This document shows, one piece after another, positions 14,775-16,969 of a stretch of 16,969 nucleotides of DNA. This DNA comes from CAWGCA01 sp963820955. Lineage in GTDB: Bacteria; Pseudomonadota; Gammaproteobacteria; Chromatiales; Chromatiaceae. The notes beneath the pieces were generated by a model. That model did no database searches, was not told where the DNA came from, and was given only the letters and a program-made list of their open reading frames with translations. The stretch lies in contig CAWGCA010000049.1 in NCBI GenBank assembly GCA_963820955.1, positions 1-16,969 of the forward strand, read 5' to 3'. The first letter of the stretch is position 1, and the number at the start of each line of letters is the position of its first letter. The translations under genes were made by a program, and so were the position numbers.

Positions 14775-16595
14775 TCACCGATACAGCTCCGGCAGCGGCC
14801 CTTTCACCTGCCGCCTGGTTCCTCGCTGCGGAAGCCTCGGGATGGCTTTCGCCAGGCTGGTCCCATCCCAGTCACCTTCTTGCTGCCGATAGAGCCGGCG
14901 ATCCAGTTCCGCCAAGGCGCGTCGGGCGGAGGGATCATCCAGCCGTGCGATCAGGTCGTCGAGTCCCGCTGGCGGATCCTCCGGCCAGTGGGCCCCGGCC
15001 CATTCCAGCAGGGCGCGACGGGCCGGTTGAGGATTACCACTCCGGCAGGCCGACTGAAAACGTCGCTGAGCGGCTCGTACATCCGGCCGGTCGGGCTTCT
15101 CTGTCTGCGCAACCGGCTCCGGGCGGCGGTTGTGTGCTTGCCACCAGAGCACGAGCGTCGTCAGCCACAGCAAGGCAAACAGGGCGCTGATCCAGGGCCA
15201 GCGATCCGATTGGAGCAACCCGACCTCCGCACCCGAATTGATTGTTTCCCCCATCGGCTGTTGTGCGTCAACCGGTCTCTGTCGGTCCGCAGTCAGCCCC
15301 TGAGAGTTATTCGATTCTGTCTCAGCTGCCTTCGACCGCAGTTCCTGCAACGGCTTTCCATCGGCTGCAGGCAACACCTCTATGTGGCGGGCAGGCAGTT
15401 CCGTCAACTGCTGTTGGTCGGTCCGGGTATCCCACCAATGCAGGCGCACCGGAGGCAGGGTAAAACTACCGGGGCGGGTCGGAACAAAGGCAATGCTGCG
15501 GCGTTTTTCACCCACAACACCCGGTGGCAGATCCCTGGTTTCCACCTGTGCTCGATCGGGGTATACCTTGAAGCCGTCCACCGGACCGGGATCAATATCA
15601 GGCAACTGCTCGCCGGATACCCCCTCGGCGGAGATGCTGACCGTGCGGGTAATGGGGTCACCCACATGAAATGGGCCCTGATCCGGCTGCCAATCCTCGG
15701 TCAGATCCAACCCTTCCACAGGCAGCCAATAAACTGAATCAAGCCGTTCCGGACGGGATCGCACATTGAGACTGAGCGACTCTCCTCGCACCCGCACTGG
15801 TCGGGTAGCACGGCGCAATTCCGAGAAGGGATCCCGCCCGAAAAATGAGCCATCGAACGGCGAATTCCCGCCGAAAAATTCGTCGAATGGACTGCCCCGG
15901 GCCGACTTGCGCTGTTCAGGAATTCGCGCATCCAGCACCGGACCTGGCAGGACGAGCTCTCCGCTGGCCTGGGGAAAGACCGCGTAATGGCGTTCTATCA
16001 CCCGGTAGCGGCGCCCTCCCCGTTCCTGGGTATACTCCCGATCCTCGCCCAATCGCCTAACCAGGGCGTTGTCCGGATGCGGCTCGCTCAACCTGCCCTC
16101 GCTCAGCCTCACGCCATGAAACAGGCGCACTGTATAGCGCACCATTGCCTGCACGTAAGGCGCCGTCTGATCCACTTCGGTTTCGATGAAAATCGGGTTA
16201 CCACTGTTGGGACTGTCGGACAGTGGGACCTCGGTCACCTCCAGGATCAGCGCCGGGGTGCGCTCGCCGTCCAGTTCCAGGGGTGGAATCCTGAGTATGC
16301 CAGTCCGCTTGGGACTCAACGAGAGTGTCCAGTTGGTCCGGGAGTCGATCCGTCCGTTTGCGATATTCACCCGGCTGCCGCTGGTGATACCCAGCAGTTC
16401 GAAGTCCTGCTCCAGCGGCTGGGTATCCGGACTGCCGGAGACCTGACCCAGGGCCTCCACCAATAGCTGCACCGTCTCACCCTCGGCGATACGGTCCCTC
16501 TCCAGGCGGGCAGTCAACGCCGCCTGGGACTCCATCGCCAGAAAACAGACGACAGCCAGAAGAAACAGTTGCAGCGGCTTGGTCGCGCTTCTCAT
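14775..16595 (-). CDS. batD: BatD family protein
   Basis: 606 residues. It has a signal peptide (to about residue 25, ESQAALTARL), repeated beta-sandwich regions in the periplasm (for example GRIDSRTNWTLSLSPKRTGILRIPPLEL, 81-108, and GEKRRSIAFVPTRPGSFTLPPVRLHWWDT, 362-390), a flexible Phe/Gly-rich linker (SPFDEFFGGNSPFDGSFFGRDPF, 235-257), a low-complexity stretch around 415-455, one membrane helix at about 467-486 and a cytoplasmic C-terminal domain (about 505-590, SACRSGNPQPARRALLEWA). BatD belongs to Bacteroides aerotolerance-type operons with MoxR ATPases, BatA/BatB VWA proteins and TPR proteins. The start overlaps the stop of the preceding VWA/TPR gene by ATGA, so they form one operon. 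Its molecular function is not known; it probably scaffolds the membrane VWA complex in envelope stress. Confidence 0.9.
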   Translation of the reverse strand: MRSATKPLQLFLLAVVCFLAMESQAALTARLERDRIAEGETVQLLVEALGQVSGSPDTQPLEQDFELLGITSGSRVNIANGRIDSRTNWTLSLSPKRTGILRIPPLELDGERTPALILEVTEVPLSDSPNSGNPIFIETEVDQTAPYVQAMVRYTVRLFHGVRLSEGRLSEPHPDNALVRRLGEDREYTQERGGRRYRVIERHYAVFPQASGELVLPGPVLDARIPEQRKSARGSPFDEFFGGNSPFDGSFFGRDPFSELRRATRPVRVRGESLSLNVRSRPERLDSVYWLPVEGLDLTEDWQPDQGPFHVGDPITRTVSISAEGVSGEQLPDIDPGPVDGFKVYPDRAQVETRDLPPGVVGEKRRSIAFVPTRPGSFTLPPVRLHWWDTRTDQQQLTELPARHIEVLPAADGKPLQELRSKAAETESNNSQGLTADRQRPVDAQQPMGETINSGAEVGLLQSDRWPWISALFALLWLTTLVLWWQAHNRRPEPVAQTEKPDRPDVRAAQRRFQSACRSGNPQPARRALLEWAGAHWPEDPPAGLDDLIARLDDPSARRALAELDRRLYRQQEGDWDGTSLAKAIPRLPQRGTRRQVKGPLPELYR

Positions 16596-16969
16596 CGTCC
16601 CCCCTGCTGACGGCGAAGATGTTCCAACATGAATTTACGCCGCAGCAGCCCACCGGGATCTTCCGGAATCTGCCGCAGCCATTGTTCCAGCGCCATATCG
16701 GCCTCGCTGGGTTGCTGGCCTTCCGCCAAGACCGTGCCCTCCGGCGGCTGCGCGCTGCCATTGTCCTGCTCCGATGGCGCCATCTCCTTCGCCAGATCTG
16801 GCAGCACCGATTCCTCACCAGCATCCGGCTTTTGTCCGCTGTCCGGGGGTGGCCCGTTGTTCGCCTCATCCGGTTCCGATGACCCGGAGGCCTCACCCTC
16901 ACTGTCACCCCCTTGTGGCATCTGAGTCTCCGGATCGCCTTCCGCACTATCTGTCTCTTCTTCGGACGC
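16592..16969 (-). CDS. C-terminal tail of a Bat-type VWA/TPR protein (5' part beyond window)
   Basis: 125 residues remain and the frame is open to the window edge, so the gene continues upstream. The visible part is a long acidic, Ser/Pro/Gly-rich, probably disordered segment (about 1-85, such as GDSEGEASGSSEPDEANNG), followed by a short conserved end, LEQWLRQIPEDPGGLLRRKFMLEHLRRQQGGR. The motif DPGGLLRRKF at the extreme C terminus is typical of gammaproteobacterial BatB/BatC-type fusions, which have two membrane helices, a VWA domain, TPR repeats and this tail. No VWA or TPR residues are within view, so the assignment rests on this tail and the four-base overlap with batD. Confidence 0.75.
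   Translation of the reverse strand, partial: ASEEETDSAEGDPETQMPQGGDSEGEASGSSEPDEANNGPPPDSGQKPDAGEESVLPDLAKEMAPSEQDNGSAQPPEGTVLAEGQQPSEADMALEQWLRQIPEDPGGLLRRKFMLEHLRRQQGGR

Overview
The window looks like a moderately GC-rich gammaproteobacterial chromosome. The evidence is a YceH-family protein, a Pat/PatZ-like acyl-CoA ligase, a BatD operon and PspA/OmpR-type envelope-stress genes, all with ordinary Shine-Dalgarno sites. I cannot name a genus; a free-living or sulfur-oxidising type is only a guess. I see no rRNA, tRNA, CRISPR array, insertion sequence or phage gene.

Layout. Positions 1-3176 hold a divergent pair: an NDP-forming acyl-CoA synthetase of the Pat/PatZ type (minus strand, cut by the window start) and a class II-like histone-deacetylase-family deacetylase (plus strand). 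They share an AT-rich intergenic region with a perfect palindrome. Positions 3214-5384 carry a minus-strand pair, a group II PLP decarboxylase followed by a yceH homologue. A small zinc-binding GFA-family protein (5505-5918) comes next, then a 430-base stretch with two inverted repeats, a clear intrinsic terminator and a doubtful small minus-strand ORF. A pentapeptide-repeat protein (6348-7199, minus), a rhomboid protease (7564-8238, plus) and a bile-acid:sodium-symporter-family transporter (8451-9317, plus) follow as apparently independent units.

The most interesting part is 9391-14758. Three minus-strand genes (short PspA/IM30 homologue, six-helix membrane protein, secreted or anchored VWA protein) form a tight operon. 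It is divergent from an OmpR-family response regulator and a large sensor kinase one base apart. The shared 156-base region holds TTTAC repeats spaced 11 bases, like a CpxR-class OmpR-family operator. I infer a self-regulated envelope-integrity module: sensor and regulator detect cell-surface stress and control an ESCRT-III-like PspA protein together with membrane and VWA partners.

Convergent to the kinase is a Bat-type operon (14775 to the window end, minus): the C-terminal tail of a probable VWA/TPR protein overlapping batD by four bases. The locus therefore has two VWA-based membrane systems on either side of one two-component system.
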